DNA of 64,000 bases from NCBI RefSeq assembly GCF_000702605.1, contig NZ_JNIR01000001.1:1912501-1976500 (forward strand), in the 5' to 3' direction. The position numbers and the translations under genes were made by a program. Under the pieces are notes generated by a model, which saw nothing but the letters and a program-made list of their open reading frames with translations, made no database searches and was not told where the DNA came from. Each line of letters opens with the position of its first letter. Position 1 is the stretch's first letter. Positions 1 to 7,502 of this stretch are shown here, piece by piece. This stretch comes from Exiguobacterium acetylicum DSM 20416 (GTDB lineage Bacteria; Bacillota; Bacilli; Exiguobacteriales; Exiguobacteriaceae).

Positions 1-296
1 TCTGGCGCGATCAGTTCTTGATCCGTCAAAGCAACCTCATCGGTATTTCCCTCTTCCACTGTTTCCGAAACCTGCTCACTCGTTTCCGTTTCTTCCGTAG
101 CTTTTACGGTTTCCGATGCAGATTGCTTCGGACGTTGGAATCCATAAATCGGTGAAGGAACATCCGTTAAAACGAAGCGATCTTCACGCTCCTCTTTTTT
201 CGGACGTTCTACCGGCTTTGTCTCACGTTCCCCTGCAAGCTCTCGACGAATCCGGGCAGCCTGCTCTTTTAGTGACTGTTCATAACGATTACTCAT
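1..296 (-). CDS. sftA: SftA-type DNA translocase, N-terminal fragment (runs off the left edge)
   Basis: This is the first 98 codons of a gene whose remainder, including the expected FtsK/SpoIIIE motor domain, lies outside the window. The ATG at 296 has a strong GGAGGGG ribosome site seven bases upstream. The visible part is highly charged, rich in Glu, Lys and Arg, and has no membrane segment, which fits the soluble translocase SftA that clears chromosomal DNA from the closing division septum. Residues 46-56 (VPSPIYGFQRP) resemble a short motif I associate with SftA proteins. The gene follows ytpR on the same strand, as in Bacillus subtilis (ytpP-ytpQ-ytpR-sftA). The assignment rests mainly on that synteny because no catalytic domain is visible. 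Confidence 0.7.
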   Translation of the reverse strand, partial: MSNRYEQSLKEQAARIRRELAGERETKPVERPKKEEREDRFVLTDVPSPIYGFQRPKQSASETVKATEETETSEQVSETVEEGNTDEVALTDQELIAP

Positions 297-333
297 ACGT
301 TCACCCCTCCATCTTGTTAAAAAATCGGTCGAA

Positions 334-942
334 TCATCGACCGATTGAGAATGCTTCCCCTACTGCTTTTGTATCATCGAGTACAAGAATCCCTTTTTCT
401 TGTGGTGCATCGACAAGCCCGAGCTCACGCGCTGAGCAGAGCATACCGCTTGATGGTACGCCGCGTAACGCCGAAGGACGGATGATTAACCCAGACGGCA
501 TGACCGCTCCTGGTTTAGCAACGACTACTTTTTGACCCGCCGCTACATTCGGTGCTCCACAAACGATTTGTAAAGTTCCGTTATCTACTTCTACCTGACA
601 GACCGATAATTTATCAGCATCCGGATGCTTCTCGCAAGAAGCAACGAACCCAACAACGAATTTCGGAGAATAATCCACTTGTTCGAGTGACAATTTGATA
701 TCTCGACTCGCCAGTTCCTTTTGGATGCGTGTTGCCAATTCTTCCGTCAATTCAACCGGTCCTTGTGTCTCGATCGTAAATGTAGTCGAAGCATCAAACA
801 GGTTGTAACCGACGACACGATCACCATGCTTGATAATTGCTACGTCTCCTTCACGAGTCGCTGTCACTTCCGCACGTGGTGCGTCTTCCAAAATAATCAT
901 TAAGACGTCGCCGACGCCCTCTTTATTATAAAACACATTCAT
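334..942 (-). CDS. ytpR: YtpR-family tRNA-binding-domain protein
   Basis: The 202-residue protein has a YtpR layout: an N-terminal DUF4479-like part (about residues 1-90) followed by an OB-fold tRNA-binding domain (about 95-200), the fold also found at the N terminus of the PheRS beta chain. The OB-fold part includes [20 protein letters not shown], then [20 protein letters not shown] and the late LCSARELGL segment typical of EMAP/PheT-like domains. Its RNA partner is unknown. It starts at ATG 942 with GGGAG upstream and lies between ytpQ and sftA on the same strand, so it probably belongs to one transcription unit with them. Confidence 0.85.
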   Translation of the reverse strand: MNVFYNKEGVGDVLMIILEDAPRAEVTATREGDVAIIKHGDRVVGYNLFDASTTFTIETQGPVELTEELATRIQKELASRDIKLSLEQVDYSPKFVVGFVASCEKHPDADKLSVCQVEVDNGTLQIVCGAPNVAAGQKVVVAKPGAVMPSGLIIRPSALRGVPSSGMLCSARELGLVDAPQEKGILVLDDTKAVGEAFSIGR

Positions 943-995
943 TCAATCCATGACTCCCTTCCGTCTTTCTCACAATGCCTATTGTATCAGATTCT

Positions 996-1793
996 TCACT
1001 CTTTCGGCTGCTTGTTTTTCGCAAGGACGAAGACCGGTTCTAGATTGCCATCTTCATATAAGAATGGTAATGCCGTGACCGGGACACGACCGTTCGAGAA
1101 GAAGTCAAACATCAGTTGCTGTAAGACATCATATCCGGCATCATTCCGAATATCAGCGAAAATCAGGACATCCTGATGCGGAATCCCGACAGCGAATTCT
1201 CCTTCGATTTGCGCCGCATAATCGGCTAATAACGTCTTGTTCAAAACACGACTCGCCTCGTATCCGTCACCGAGACTCAAGAAATAAAAGATATTCCCTG
1301 CGACTTCGTCTTGTTTGAATGGCGCATCAAGCGATTTCACATTAAAACGCGCTGCTTCTGATAACTGTTCAGCTGTCCACTCTGCAGATGCCAGTAACTC
1401 CTCATCAATCAAACGATACGTCGCTCCTAAATCGAGTGCGTACATGATTTTCGTCTCGCCCGTATGTGGTGTACTGACGAGCGTCTTTCCTTCTTTTGTC
1501 GTATCGGCAAACGATTTAGCGCGAATGACGGGAAAGATTTTTTGTTCTTGTCCAACGAGTGAGATTTGATCCGTTTGTCCGAGTACAGCACGGATATATT
1601 CGATCGTCTCTTCGACCGCGATGACACCTCTTCGTTTTGCTTTTGCGACAAGCGGATTCAATCCGACATCAACGCCTGATTTATCGTGCTTTCGCTCAAT
1701 TCGTAATACAGACTTTTCACGATCGAAATACGTCGTGTACCCTTCTTCTTCAAATGTTTGTGTCATCATTCTTCGGATTTGTTGTAGTTCCAT
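996..1793 (-). CDS. ytpQ: YtpQ, DUF1444 family protein
   Basis: The 265-residue protein belongs to the DUF1444/UPF0354 family of Firmicutes, which has no established biochemical role. No signal peptide or membrane helix is visible, so it should be cytosolic. The C-terminal half carries the family's conserved stretch near VGIPHQDVLIFADIRNDAGYD, followed by a hydrophobic end. It lies about 50 bases upstream of ytpR and about 55 bases downstream of ytpP on the same strand; an intrinsic terminator sits in the latter gap. Function is therefore unassigned and identification rests on family resemblance and gene order. Confidence 0.82.
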   Translation of the reverse strand: MELQQIRRMMTQTFEEEGYTTYFDREKSVLRIERKHDKSGVDVGLNPLVAKAKRRGVIAVEETIEYIRAVLGQTDQISLVGQEQKIFPVIRAKSFADTTKEGKTLVSTPHTGETKIMYALDLGATYRLIDEELLASAEWTAEQLSEAARFNVKSLDAPFKQDEVAGNIFYFLSLGDGYEASRVLNKTLLADYAAQIEGEFAVGIPHQDVLIFADIRNDAGYDVLQQLMFDFFSNGRVPVTALPFLYEDGNLEPVFVLAKNKQPKE

Positions 1794-1816
1794 TCGAATT
1801 CATCCTTTCTATCATG

Positions 1817-1847
1817 AAAAAAAAGCGAGTCAGCGCTCGCTTTTTTC
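1817..1847 (-). terminator. Intrinsic terminator after ytpP
   Basis: The stem AGCGAG/CTCGCT is flanked by A and T runs on both sides, so it could work in either direction. It lies just after the ytpP stop, before ytpQ. Expression of ytpQ-ytpR-sftA would then need read-through or a separate promoter. Confidence 0.8.
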
Positions 1848-2156
1848 TTAAACCGTCTCTAAAAATGCTGTCACCTGTTCTGGTGTTTTCCGCTCTTTCC
1901 CAACATAACGCCCTGTCTCTTCACCATCGCGGAACGCAACAAAACTTGGAATTCCGAAGATGTCCATTTCCTGGGCAATTTCAATATGATCGTCACGATC
2001 GACATAGTAAAACTCGAAGCCGTTAAATGTTTGTTCGATTTCCGGCATGAACGGATCTAAGAAGCGGCAATCCGGGCACCAGTTTGCTGAGAATAAAAAG
2101 ACGGCATTTCCTTGTTTTGCTGTATCGAATTCTTGTTTGGATTGTAATGTTTTCAT
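1848..2156 (-). CDS. ytpP: Thioredoxin-like protein YtpP
   Basis: This 102-residue single-domain protein has a thioredoxin fold with the redox motif WCPDC at about residues 26-30 and the cis-proline segment GIPSFVAF near residue 72. CPDC differs from the CGPC of classical thioredoxin, so redox potential or partner probably differs. No export signal is present. The physiological target is unknown. It heads the ytpPQR-sftA group and is followed by a terminator. An AGGAGGAAATCATC stretch precedes the ATG. Confidence 0.87.
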   Translation of the reverse strand: MKTLQSKQEFDTAKQGNAVFLFSANWCPDCRFLDPFMPEIEQTFNGFEFYYVDRDDHIEIAQEMDIFGIPSFVAFRDGEETGRYVGKERKTPEQVTAFLETV

Positions 2157-2282
2157 GATGATTTCCTCCTTTGATTTCCCTAGAAGTCATTGCTCTCATC
2201 ATAGCATATTCAATTGTGGCTGTGCGTTTTCGTGCTTGGTTTGCTATACTGCAACTAGAAAACACCTGGAAAGGACTTCACT

Positions 2283-2573
2283 ATGGCAGATCAACCAATC
2301 AAACATCCGTTCGAACGCTTCGTCGGCTTCATCGGCATGACAAGTTGTTTACGTTACGGCTATTCTTTCATCGATTCCGAACGGAGCTTACCCGAAATCT
2401 TTTTGTATTTAGTCATCGGTTTTGCGATCATCATTTTACTCGAAGCACTCGGAAAACGACTCGCTCGAAAATTACCCGTCGTACGCATGCGGTATTTGAC
2501 TCCACTTTATCTCATTTATCTCTACGTTTTCTTTACGAGTTTTTATTCAAGTTCATTTGGATTCTCTTTATGA
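2283..2573 (+). CDS. Small integral membrane protein, unknown function
   Basis: I do not recognise this 96-residue protein. It has two or three probable membrane segments: a helix around residues 39-54 (EIFLYLVIGFAIIILLEAL), a basic loop with KRLARK, and a C-terminal aromatic segment around 72-90 (TPLYLIYLYVFFTSFY). An extended -10 (TGC followed by TATACT) lies about 30 bases upstream, and GAAAGGA precedes the ATG. The gene runs opposite to ytpP and is followed directly by a hairpin terminator shared with the convergent transporter gene. It appears monocistronic. Confidence 0.6.
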   Translation: MADQPIKHPFERFVGFIGMTSCLRYGYSFIDSERSLPEIFLYLVIGFAIIILLEALGKRLARKLPVVRMRYLTPLYLIYLYVFFTSFYSSSFGFSL

Positions 2574-2652
2574 AAAAAGCTGATTCAAAAAGTCATATGC
2601 TTGTTCGTCCACCATCCGGTCAAACAGGCATATCCTTTAGAATCAGCTTTTT
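2574..2652. terminator. Bidirectional terminator with long two-part hairpin
   Basis: A 13-base outer stem (AAAAAGCTGATTC with its complement) encloses an internal loop and a second stem, ATATGC/GCATAT, over an unpaired centre. T runs on both strands let it terminate the 96-residue gene from the left and the transporter gene from the right. It is longer than an ordinary terminator. Confidence 0.7.
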
Positions 2653-2656
2653 GTAC

Positions 2657-3670
2657 TTAATATTCGATTTTTAAGTCGCCATCTTGAATTCGCCCAAAGC
2701 GTCGTAAGACACGATAGATGAAATAACTGATGATACCAGGCGCAAGGAAACAGAGGACAGCAACTGCTAGGTAATACTCCATTTCGAACCCCATCGTTTT
2801 TAATAACATCAACGGACCAACGAATCCGCTCGTACCCATACCAGAACCTTCTGGATTGCTCTCAAGCATTAACAGAACAGTCGCGAATGGCGCTAGTATA
2901 GCACCGGCTACCGTCGGTGGTAGAAGAATCCAAGGATTTCGAATGATATTCCCTACTTGTAACATCGATGTTCCAATCCCTTGGGCAACCACACCACCGA
3001 TTCCGTTATCACGGTAACTGATGACGCCAAATCCAATCATCTGTGCCGCACAACCGATCGTCGCCGCCCCTGCAGCAAGTCCATCCAAACCAAGCATGAT
3101 TCCAAGCGCAGCACTCGAAATCGGCGCTGTCAATGCAAGACCCATGACGGTAGCAACGAAAATTCCCATGAATAATGGTTCGCGTTCCGTTCCCCAACGA
3201 ATCAACTCGCCCAGATCCGTCATGCCTTTTCCAATCCACTTCCCTGCGTAACGTCCGGCAACGAATCCAGCTAGTAACGTAACGAACGGCGTCAATAAAA
3301 TATCAAGTCGCGTCGTCTTTGAAACGAGTTTTCCGATCTCTGTCGCAAGAAGCGTTGCAATGTAACTACCTGCTGGTCCTCCTGCTTCATATCCGAACGC
3401 ACCAACGGCAACTGCTGCGAACAAGATCAGCGGTGGTGCCTCAAGTGCAAACGCTACGGCCACACCGATTGCTGGTCCCGTTAGCGCGATCGCCTGCTCT
3501 CCTAACTGAATGAGAAACTTCGCCTCTACACCACGATCGACCAGTCCTTCACCAATCGTCCGGATGATGAGACCCATGATCAACGAACTAAACAAGCCAA
3601 GTGCCATATAACTTAATACGGTTATGAAATATACTTTAGGGCTAAGTGAAATCCCTTTTTGTTTGAACAT
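2657..3670 (-). CDS. PTS_EIIC_2-family membrane transporter component (PfoR-like)
   Basis: The 337-residue polytopic membrane protein resembles the PTS_EIIC_2/PfoR group of putative sugar permeases: long Gly/Ala-rich helices, a central cytoplasmic loop (WGTEREPLFMG) and a final short cytoplasmic tail. No IIA or IIB domain and no phosphorylation site is visible, so PTS-driven transport and the substrate are unproven. I start it at ATG 3670, where AAAGGA lies nine bases upstream; an in-frame ATG eight codons earlier has no ribosome site. It is a single gene between terminators. Confidence 0.7.
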   Translation of the reverse strand: MFKQKGISLSPKVYFITVLSYMALGLFSSLIMGLIIRTIGEGLVDRGVEAKFLIQLGEQAIALTGPAIGVAVAFALEAPPLILFAAVAVGAFGYEAGGPAGSYIATLLATEIGKLVSKTTRLDILLTPFVTLLAGFVAGRYAGKWIGKGMTDLGELIRWGTEREPLFMGIFVATVMGLALTAPISSAALGIMLGLDGLAAGAATIGCAAQMIGFGVISYRDNGIGGVVAQGIGTSMLQVGNIIRNPWILLPPTVAGAILAPFATVLLMLESNPEGSGMGTSGFVGPLMLLKTMGFEMEYYLAVAVLCFLAPGIISYFIYRVLRRFGRIQDGDLKIEY

Positions 3671-3784
3671 CTTGTCACGTCCTTTTCTTAACATCGCGTA
3701 TCATTATATCAAATCTCCTTTCTATCCGACTACATTGTTTTTTCAACTGACAAGACAGTTAGTATTTACATCATTCTTATTAAA

Positions 3785-3820
3785 CAAAAACAGACAGCGG
3801 ATTCACATCCACTGTCTGTC
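3785..3820 (-). terminator. Terminator after ytoP
   Basis: An ACAGACAG/CTGTCTGT stem, extended by GGAT/ATCC, is followed on the minus strand by TTTTTG, directly after the M42 aminopeptidase gene. Confidence 0.8.
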
Positions 3821-3827
3821 ATGTCAT

Positions 3828-4898
3828 TCACTTGACTTGTAGCGTCGCGAGCGTTGTCGCATCGAGATTCGTGACGAGTTTCCGAAGCAATTCCTTCGCC
3901 GCATCATAATCATCTGTATGCATGATCGATGCATGCGTATGGATGTAGCGTGCTGGTAAGCCAACGACTGTCGTTGGAATCCCATTATTCGAACGATGGA
4001 TGACACCACCATCGGTCCCACCTGCACCGACATAGTATTGGTACGGGATTTTGTTCGATTCTGCCGTATCGAGGACGTAATCCGTCATCTCTTTTGAGAG
4101 GATCATGACACTGTCTTTAATTCGAAGCAATGGTCCTTGTCCGAGTTGACCGAATTCCGTTTTGTCTCCTGATGCATCATTGGCAGGAGAAGCGTCGACG
4201 ACGAACGCGACATCGGGATCGATGAGTGCTGTCGCTGTTTGCGCACCGCGCAATCCAACTTCTTCTTGAACCGTTGCACCCGAGAACAAAATGTTCGGAT
4301 GATCCGCCGCTGTCGTCTCTTCCAGCAATTCAATCGCCATTCCGACACCATAGCGGTTATCCCATGCTTTCGCCATGATCTTCTTCGGATTCGCCATCGG
4401 TGTGAACGGGAAGAATGGTACGGCAGGGATACCTGGACGTACTCCGAACGATTCCGCCTCTTCTTTGGAGTCCGCACCGATATCGATGAACATGTCTTTG
4501 ATCGCCATTGGCTTATTGCGTACTTCTTCTGTCAATAAGTGTGGTGGAATCGATGCGATAACACCAGGGATGACACCGTTGTCCGTACAGATCGAGAAGC
4601 GTTGCGCAAGCAACACTTGGCTCCACCAGCCACCGAGCGGTTGAATCCGTAACATTCCGTTCTTCGTGATTTGCGTCACCATGAATGCCACTTCGTCCAT
4701 GTGCCCGGCAACCATGACTTTCGGTCCTGTCACATCGCCTGTTCGTTTTCCGAAAATCGAACCGAGTCCATCCGTAACGATCTCATCCGTGACAGGTGTG
4801 ATGCGTTCGCGAACGAACTGACGAACGTCGTGCTCAAACCCCGGTGCCCCATTTAATTCCGTCAGTGTTCGAAATAACTCTCTCGTTTTTTCATTCAT
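3828..4898 (-). CDS. ytoP: M42-family aminopeptidase YtoP (glutamyl aminopeptidase-like)
   Basis: The 356-residue protein is a cytosolic M42 di-metal aminopeptidase. Visible metal and catalytic elements are the [10 protein letters not shown] motif (His and Asp, about residues 67-76), an Asp in AKAWDNRYG (bridging ligand), the general-base pair EE in [12 protein letters not shown], an Asp in AFVVDASPA, and a late His in [11 protein letters not shown]. The ATG at 4898 has a GGAGG site; an upstream in-frame start has none. It probably trims peptides. Divergent to ytzB, the arrangement recalled for Bacillus subtilis ytoP-ytzB. Confidence 0.85.
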   Translation of the reverse strand: MNEKTRELFRTLTELNGAPGFEHDVRQFVRERITPVTDEIVTDGLGSIFGKRTGDVTGPKVMVAGHMDEVAFMVTQITKNGMLRIQPLGGWWSQVLLAQRFSICTDNGVIPGVIASIPPHLLTEEVRNKPMAIKDMFIDIGADSKEEAESFGVRPGIPAVPFFPFTPMANPKKIMAKAWDNRYGVGMAIELLEETTAADHPNILFSGATVQEEVGLRGAQTATALIDPDVAFVVDASPANDASGDKTEFGQLGQGPLLRIKDSVMILSKEMTDYVLDTAESNKIPYQYYVGAGGTDGGVIHRSNNGIPTTVVGLPARYIHTHASIMHTDDYDAAKELLRKLVTNLDATTLATLQVK

Positions 4899-5018
4899 AT
4901 GTATCGCCTCCTGCTTCTCATTATACAAAAAAATTGCTTCTATCACTTAACCTTTTGTTTCTCTCTGAACGAATTATTCGGTACAGTAGGAATAGAACCT
5001 GTAAGGAGGGGAATTTTA

Positions 5019-5321
5019 ATGAAAAAACGCTATTGGATTATCGGATTGGCAGCAGCTGTCGTCGCCGCTTTCGCAGTGAAGAAAGCCGTTGATAACAAAC
5101 AACTTTCTGCCGAGGAAGCGCTCGAAATCACGAAACGCACATTTTCAGCAAAAGGACGTGTCCAAGGTGCATGGATCTCTGCAACACCAGAGGCTTACGC
5201 ATATGAGTCGCGTGACTACCAAAGCTACAAAGGTGGCATCTCGGTCCTTGAAGGTGATGACGAAAAAACGTATCAATTCACAGTTGATGCCGAAACCGGC
5301 GCTTTACTCGAATACGCTTAA
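5019..5321 (+). CDS. ytzB: Membrane-anchored PepSY-domain protein (YtzB-like)
   Basis: The 100-residue protein has an N-terminal membrane anchor (residues 4-19, YWIIGLAAAVVAAFAV) and an extracytoplasmic PepSY domain. The domain shows the pattern seen in YpeB and M4 protease propeptides: AEEALEITK, then a central Trp and Tyr-rich part, then YQFTVDAETGALLEY. PepSY domains are thought to modulate protease activity; its partner is unknown. The ATG at 5019 is preceded by AAGGAGGGG; earlier in-frame ATGs are out of ribosome-site range. It is divergent from ytoP. Confidence 0.8.
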   Translation: MKKRYWIIGLAAAVVAAFAVKKAVDNKQLSAEEALEITKRTFSAKGRVQGAWISATPEAYAYESRDYQSYKGGISVLEGDDEKTYQFTVDAETGALLEYA

Positions 5322-5323
5322 TC

Positions 5324-5364
5324 AAAAGACCGTGCTTCGATCGACGAAGTACGGTCTTTTTTCC
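5324..5364 (+). terminator. Terminator after ytzB
   Basis: An AAAGACCGT-CTTCG stem pairs with CGAAG-ACGGTCTTT and ends in a T run, three bases after the ytzB stop. Confidence 0.85.
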
Positions 5365-5390
5365 ACGTTCATGTAAAGGAGGTATGATTC

Positions 5391-5747
5391 ATGTCGATTC
5401 TTGCTACGCTGTTCGTTATCCTCGTTGCTTTGGAACACTTTTATATTTTAGCACTTGAAATGTTCTTTCTTTCTTCCAAAGCGGCTCGTCGAACGTTCGG
5501 CTTAACGGACGAAGCTGTTGCATCACAACAAATTCGCACACTTTTTGCGAATCAAGGCTTATATAATGGGTTTTTAGCAGCCGGATTAGTATTCGGTCTG
5601 ATTCGTGAGGATGTCGCTGTCCAATTGTTCTTTTTAGCGTGTGTCATCATCGCTGCGCTTTATGGTGCCGCGACTGCCAATCGCTCTATTTTACTCAAAC
5701 AAGGCTTGCCTGCCATACTTGCTTTCATCTTTGTATTGCTTGCATGA
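5391..5747 (+). CDS. DUF1304 family membrane protein
   Basis: The 118-residue protein has four predicted membrane helices and matches the DUF1304 family: an N-terminal helix with LEHFYILALEMF, a cytoplasmic loop with basic residues, FANQGLYNGFLAAGLVFG, and two terminal hydrophobic stretches. Family function is unknown. AAAGGAGG lies eight bases before the ATG. It follows ytzB after a terminator and carries its own terminator, so it probably has its own promoter, which I could not place with confidence. Confidence 0.75.
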   Translation: MSILATLFVILVALEHFYILALEMFFLSSKAARRTFGLTDEAVASQQIRTLFANQGLYNGFLAAGLVFGLIREDVAVQLFFLACVIIAALYGAATANRSILLKQGLPAILAFIFVLLA

Positions 5748-5748
5748 G

Positions 5749-5783
5749 AAAAGCCCCTATCCGATTGGATAGAGGCTTTTTTT
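5749..5783. terminator. Terminator between DUF1304 gene and secreted protein gene
   Basis: The stem AAAAGCCCCTATCC pairs with GGATAGAGGCTTTT over a GATT loop, with T run on the plus strand and A-to-T symmetry allowing use from both sides. Confidence 0.85.
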
Positions 5784-5788
5784 CTTGA

Positions 5789-6304
5789 TTAACGCGGGTT
5801 GTCGTTGCGTTCGTAGATCGGGTTCATGTATTCCGTCGTCGAGTATAGACGTGGAACAACGATGTATAAGATGACCGCTGGTACAGCGATGATCAACAAC
5901 ATCAAGAGCATCGGTAACCAGTAGACGACTTTTTGTTGAAGATTATCCGAGTTGCTGTCGATGTATTCTTTTACGCCATCAACTTTTGCAGCATCGGCAC
6001 TCGTCAACAATTTACCGCTATCGGCATTGAAGAAGTGGATTTCACGTTTGATCGTGATGAAGATGCCGTCACGGACTGTCTCGATGACAGCGATTCCGCC
6101 AATGACTTCTTCTCCTTTTTCATTCGTGAACGTCTTCGGATCCTCGATTTCGACCGAACCTTTTTTATAATCGTAATGCGTCGTTGGTAATTCCTCATTT
6201 AATGCTTTCGTCATTTCTGAGGTATCAACCGCAGCAAGTACCGATTGACCGATACTTAACGCGAGAAAGAGCGCCGTTACGAAGGCTAAGCTTTTCTGCC
6301 ACAT
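5789..6304 (-). CDS. Secreted or membrane-anchored protein of unknown function
   Basis: I do not recognise this 171-residue protein. It has an N-terminal signal peptide (about residues 1-24, ending near SVLAAVD), a soluble extracytoplasmic part of about 110 residues rich in charged residues, and a strong C-terminal membrane helix at about 127-150 (WLPMLLMLLIIAVPAVILYI), ending in a short polar tail. The ATG at 6304 has AAGGGGG nine bases upstream; a TTG two codons earlier is less well placed. No neighbour on the same strand suggests a pathway. A surface-exposed anchor or regulator is possible. Confidence 0.55.
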   Translation of the reverse strand: MWQKSLAFVTALFLALSIGQSVLAAVDTSEMTKALNEELPTTHYDYKKGSVEIEDPKTFTNEKGEEVIGGIAVIETVRDGIFITIKREIHFFNADSGKLLTSADAAKVDGVKEYIDSNSDNLQQKVVYWLPMLLMLLIIAVPAVILYIVVPRLYSTTEYMNPIYERNDNPR

Positions 6305-6420
6305 CCCCAAATTCCCCCTTTACCTATAAGTACAAGTTCTTCAGTCAACAACATTGTACCAATTAATAAGAAAAAAGTGTGAAAGAAATACCAGGAAAAT
6401 AAGAAAACTTTTTGTCTAAA

Positions 6421-7062
6421 TTAATTTTGGTACGTTGCTTCCATCCGATAAATCGGTTGACCCATTGATGAAAAACGCTCTTCGTACTCTGTTCGGACGT
6501 TATCTTCCGGTTCATTCGCATGTAAATCAAGCGACATCCAGTCGAAGCGCATGCCGTATGCTGACATCGTCATCAAACTCGATTCAAACAACTTCCGATT
6601 ATCTGTCTTGAAATGGATTTGCCCTTTCGCCGGTAAAATATCTTCATATGTCGAGAGGAATGTTTTATACGTCAAACGGCGTTTCGCATGACGTGTCTTT
6701 GGCCATGGATCAGAGAAGTTCAAGTACACGCGGGCCACTTCGCCTTTTTCAAAGTAATCACGTAGGTCTTTTGCATCGACCGTCAAGACGCGAACGTTCG
6801 ATTGTGGTGTCTCGACCAATTTTTGAACGATTGTCACGGCAACGCTTTCGAATAATTCAATCGCGATGAAGTTGACATCCGGGTGTTGGTGCGCCATTCC
6901 GGTAATGAAGGCTCCTTTCCCTGATCCCACTTCGATATAGATCGGATTATCATTTTTGAACTCGCTAGCCCATGCTCCTTTAAGAGATGCTGGTTCTGCT
7001 ATATAGATCGAGGATTGTTCCTTCATATAATCCTGCGCCCATGGTTTATGTCGTAAACGCAC
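6421..7062 (-). CDS. trmB: tRNA (guanine-N7-)-methyltransferase
   Basis: The 213-residue protein is TrmB, which makes m7G46 in the variable loop of tRNAs with S-adenosylmethionine. It has the SAM-binding motif EVGSGKGAF (about residues 42-50), the family signature SDPWPKTRHAKRRL (about 116-129) and the C-terminal TEYEERF segment. The start is GTG at 7062 with AAGGATG upstream. In Bacillus subtilis trmB (ytmQ) lies close to ytmP; here an acetoin block is inserted between them. Confidence 0.93.
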   Translation of the reverse strand: MRLRHKPWAQDYMKEQSSIYIAEPASLKGAWASEFKNDNPIYIEVGSGKGAFITGMAHQHPDVNFIAIELFESVAVTIVQKLVETPQSNVRVLTVDAKDLRDYFEKGEVARVYLNFSDPWPKTRHAKRRLTYKTFLSTYEDILPAKGQIHFKTDNRKLFESSLMTMSAYGMRFDWMSLDLHANEPEDNVRTEYEERFSSMGQPIYRMEATYQN

Positions 7063-7147
7063 TATCGTTCATCCTTTCCAAACTTAAATTATCCGCAGAT
7101 AAGTTTATCATGATTCGGGTAATTATATAAGAACTTCTTCATTTCCT

Positions 7148-7193
7148 TTCGAAGAATGTTCAGCAGTTCGTCACTTGAGAAATAGTGAGCATT
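7148..7193. other. Imperfect stem-loop upstream of the 33-residue gene
   Basis: AGAATGTTC and GAGCATTCT form an outer stem, and TCACT/AGTGA an inner one, in the gap between trmB and the 33-residue gene. It has no T run and so is not a terminator. It may be an operator or leader structure. The rest of 7063-7238 shows nothing I can assign. Confidence 0.35.
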
Positions 7194-7238
7194 CTAATAC
7201 ACTTAAGGTACGTAAGAACCGAAAAGGAGGGCTATCCT

Positions 7239-7340
7239 GTGGATGATTTCTTGATTAGTTGGGCATCTCCCATCGTTCTCGTATTGGGAATCACTGCTTT
7301 GTTCGTCTGGGCGACTTTCGGAAAAGTCGACGTCGAATAA
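7239..7340 (+). CDS. 33-residue membrane peptide, CydS-like
   Basis: A GTG start at 7239 with AAAAGGAGGG upstream opens a 33-codon gene. It encodes a single membrane helix (residues 9-27) preceded by an acidic MDDFLISWA and ending GKVDVE. Length, the FLI...A-P start, the hydrophobic core and the Lys/Val/Glu end resemble CydS, the small subunit of Bacillales cytochrome bd oxidase. That resemblance is from memory and unverified. There is no cydAB here; it lies between trmB and alsS and has its own terminator, so it is transcribed separately from alsSD. Confidence 0.6.
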   Translation: MDDFLISWASPIVLVLGITALFVWATFGKVDVE

Positions 7341-7351
7341 GAGCAATCTCT

Positions 7352-7387
7352 GTACCTTGTGTAATCGTACACAAGGTACTTTTTTTA
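7352..7387 (+). terminator. Terminator after the 33-residue gene
   Basis: A perfect 12-base stem, GTACCTTGTGTA with its complement, over an ATCG loop, followed by seven Ts. Confidence 0.9.
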
Positions 7388-7406
7388 TTTTCTAAACGAT
7401 TTTAGG

Positions 7407-7450
7407 TTGGTTTTACCATGAAACAGATGTATACTTTTTTTGAAACAGAT
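7407..7450 (+). promoter_or_regulatory. alsS promoter with two direct repeats
   Basis: A sigma-A type promoter, TTGGTT, 17 bases, TATACT (7407-7435), lies about 70 bases before alsS. The ten-base sequence TGAAACAGAT occurs twice, 7419-7428 inside the spacer and 7441-7450 at the expected transcription start, 22 bases apart. The placement suggests a regulator binding on one DNA face and hindering RNA polymerase. I cannot name the protein. Confidence 0.55.
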
Positions 7451-7502
7451 AATTTATTACAGCTATCGAACACCAAAAACGTTGGTAAAAAGGAGAATTG
7501 TA

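Noticed and set aside
116-535. Plus-strand reading frame of 139 codons across the sftA-ytpR region
   Set aside because: It runs antisense to two well-supported genes, has no ribosome site and its product shows no sensible pattern.
7351-7450. Rex or cre site in front of alsS
   Set aside because: Neither TTGTGA-N6-TCACAA nor the cre core is present; only the unexplained direct repeats are.
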